Assembly (NCBI GenBank): GCA_026415275.1
Contig: JAOAHK010000106.1
Location: 1-7,705, forward strand
DNA length: 7,705 bases
Reading direction: 5' to 3'
Source of the DNA: Anaerolineales bacterium
Lineage (GTDB): Bacteria; Chloroflexota; Anaerolineae; Anaerolineales; UBA4823
Position numbers and translations under genes: made by a program. Shown in pieces: positions 6,969 through 7,705 of the stretch. Position 1 is the first letter of the stretch. Each line of letters starts with the position of its first letter. Below the pieces are notes generated by a model, which was not told where the DNA came from, did not search any database, and worked only from the letters and a program-made list of their open reading frames with translations.

Positions 6969-6981
6969 AACCAACGTTAGG
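6969..6981. promoter_or_regulatory. Second copy of the tetR operator-like core
   Basis: AACCAACGTTAGG matches the core of the tetR palindrome (AACCAACGGTCGG at 7066-7078) at 11 of 13 positions and has the same orientation. Centre-to-centre distance is 97 bp. It could be an auxiliary operator, but the outer palindromic arms are not conserved. Confidence 0.3.
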
Positions 6982-6986
6982 CGATA

Positions 6987-7001
6987 CTTGTCATAGACAA
7001 G
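6987..7001. promoter_or_regulatory. Palindrome CTTGTC-ATA-GACAAG
   Basis: Perfect 6-bp arms flank a 3-bp centre. The arms contain the TTGTC/GACAA half-sites seen at 6915-6925, and the two centres are 74 bp apart. It is a possible operator for a dimeric regulator and lies 34 bp upstream of the tetR -35 box. Confidence 0.4.
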
Positions 7002-7008
7002 GCGTGTT

Positions 7009-7026
7009 ATTGGTTACAAATTGGTT
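7009..7026. repeat. Short direct repeat ATTGGTT x2
   Basis: ATTGGTT occurs at 7009-7015 and 7020-7026, an 11-bp period close to one helical turn, just upstream of the tetR -35. The complementary AACCAA also occurs at 6969-6974 and 7066-7071. The element is short, so chance is possible. Confidence 0.3.
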
Positions 7027-7035
7027 CTTTATTTC

Positions 7036-7063
7036 TTGACAGGCCTAGGGATGAGGATATAAT
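7036..7063 (+). promoter_or_regulatory. Consensus sigma-70-type promoter of the tetR gene
   Basis: TTGACA at 7036-7041 and TATAAT at 7058-7063 both match the consensus exactly, with a 16-bp spacer. The expected transcription start is near 7070, 25-30 nt before the ATG. Such a strong promoter in front of a repressor gene fits a normally repressed, autoregulated unit. Confidence 0.85.
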
Positions 7064-7082
7064 TAAACCAACGGTCGGTTTA
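7064..7082. promoter_or_regulatory. Probable TetR-family autoregulatory operator
   Basis: This 19-bp near-palindrome is centred on 7073; 8 of 9 base pairs are symmetric (arms TAAACC and GGTTTA, inner AC and GT, one mismatch at 7070/7076). It begins directly after the -10 hexamer and covers the expected transcription start, where a bound repressor would block RNA polymerase. Assignment to the adjacent TetR protein is inferred from position. Confidence 0.65.
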
Positions 7083-7087
7083 TTATT

Positions 7088-7092
7088 AAGGA
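7088..7092 (+). promoter_or_regulatory. Shine-Dalgarno of the tetR gene
   Basis: AAGGA lies 5 nt before ATG 7098 and fixes the start of the regulator. Confidence 0.7.
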
Positions 7093-7097
7093 TGATC

Positions 7098-7705
7098 ATG
7101 GCACGCTTAATTGATGAACAAGAACACACTGCCAAACGCAAACGGATTCTAGATGCCGCTCTACGGTTGATCTACACCAAAGGCTTCGAACGCATGACCA
7201 TTCAGGACTTGATCGCCGAGCTGGGCATCTCTAAAGGAGCGCTTTTTCACTACTTCCCTTCCAAACGCGAACTCCTGGAAGCCCTCGTTGACCAAATGAC
7301 CACCGATATCCTGCATCATTTGACCCCGATTCTCGAAGACCACACCCTCAACGCTCGGCAAAAACTTGAAAAATACTTTCGTGCTGCCCTGCATTGGAAA
7401 ACTGAGCGACGCGATCTGTTGATTGCCATCACCCGCGCTTGGTACTTGGATGAAAACGCCATCGTGCGCCAAAAAGCCTTCGATAAGGGTATGATCGAGC
7501 AGCTTGTGCCTATCCTTGTTCAATTGATCGAGCAAGGTAACCATGATGGCTGTTGGAACGTTGCCCAACCTAAAGCAGTTGCCACCATGAGCGTTTATTT
7601 GTTACAGAGTTTAGGCGACACACTCTCACGTCAATTGCTATCGCCTTCGCCAACGCTGGATCGCACTTGGTTAGAGAACATCTTGGAAGCCTACACACAA
7701 GGGAT
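7098..7705 (+). CDS. TetR/AcrR family transcriptional regulator, 3' end cut by window edge
   Basis: The frame runs open from ATG 7098 to the window end, giving 202 complete codons with no stop. TetR proteins are about 190-220 residues, so little is missing. The N-terminal DNA-binding domain spans about residues 13-60: KRKRILDAALRLIYTKGF, then MTIQDLIAELGISKGALFHY (33-52) as the helix-turn-helix, then FPSKRELL. The remainder is helical and variable, as expected for the ligand-binding and dimerisation domain; the ligand cannot be read from sequence. It is divergent from serA and is preceded by an exact consensus promoter and a palindrome over the start site, pointing to autorepression. Targets probably lie downstream beyond the window (such regulators often control efflux or lipid genes), though serA is close enough to be affected. 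Confidence 0.93.
   Translation, partial: MARLIDEQEHTAKRKRILDAALRLIYTKGFERMTIQDLIAELGISKGALFHYFPSKRELLEALVDQMTTDILHHLTPILEDHTLNARQKLEKYFRAALHWKTERRDLLIAITRAWYLDENAIVRQKAFDKGMIEQLVPILVQLIEQGNHDGCWNVAQPKAVATMSVYLLQSLGDTLSRQLLSPSPTLDRTWLENILEAYTQG

Noticed and set aside
6834..6974. 47-residue N-terminal extension of SerA from a TTG start
   Set aside because: The extension does not resemble the family and crosses the -10 box, palindrome and hairpin; ATG 6833 has a Shine-Dalgarno and gives the normal N-terminus.
6834..6990. Riboswitch or amino-acid attenuator in a serA leader
   Set aside because: The predicted leader is only about 34 nt, with no serine-codon leader peptide, no terminator/antiterminator pair and no riboswitch consensus that I recognise.
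7161..7568. Minus-strand open frame of 135 codons
   Set aside because: It lies wholly antisense to the tetR coding sequence, which has clear TetR motifs, a promoter and a ribosome site; this frame has no recognisable domain.

Overview
The window looks like a chromosomal stretch from a member of the Chloroflexota, probably an Anaerolineae-type bacterium. This rests on moderate GC content, a secreted protein with a Pro/Ser/Thr-rich linker of the 'TATNTPLP' style common in that phylum, and the overall gene mix. It is an inference from style, not a database match. I see no mobile element, CRISPR array, rRNA or tRNA.

Layout: (1) At the left edge, on the + strand, is the 3' part of a DUF1385 (YqhQ-like) membrane protein. 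It converges on (2) a minus-strand yjbQ (UPF0047) gene that appears to have its own extended -10 promoter. (3) Five tightly packed minus-strand genes follow, read right to left from 6833 to 1195: a short, ACT-less D-3-phosphoglycerate dehydrogenase (serA), an M32 metallocarboxypeptidase, a stand-alone response-regulator receiver domain, a secreted or lipoprotein-like protein with two Ig-like segments, and a multi-pass membrane protein resembling GT-C glycosyltransferases. Gaps are 43, 25, -1 and 19 nt, so one transcript is likely. The receiver and the lipoprotein share a TGATG stop/start overlap, which suggests translational coupling. (4) A 264-bp divergent intergenic region (6834-7097) is dense with palindromes and promoter elements. 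(5) At the right edge, on the + strand, is a TetR-family regulator, complete at its start and cut by the window end.

Functionally, serA feeds serine biosynthesis and the M32 enzyme trims peptides. The receiver, lipoprotein and membrane glycosyltransferase form the least understood part and could be a small cell-surface module. The clearest regulatory signal is at tetR: an exact TTGACA/TATAAT promoter with a 16-bp spacer, followed at once by a 19-bp near-palindrome over the expected transcription start. This is what an autorepressed TetR gene looks like. A similar sequence lies 97 bp upstream, on the serA side. No dramatic new system is evident. The best leads are the divergent control region and the receiver-lipoprotein-glycosyltransferase cluster.
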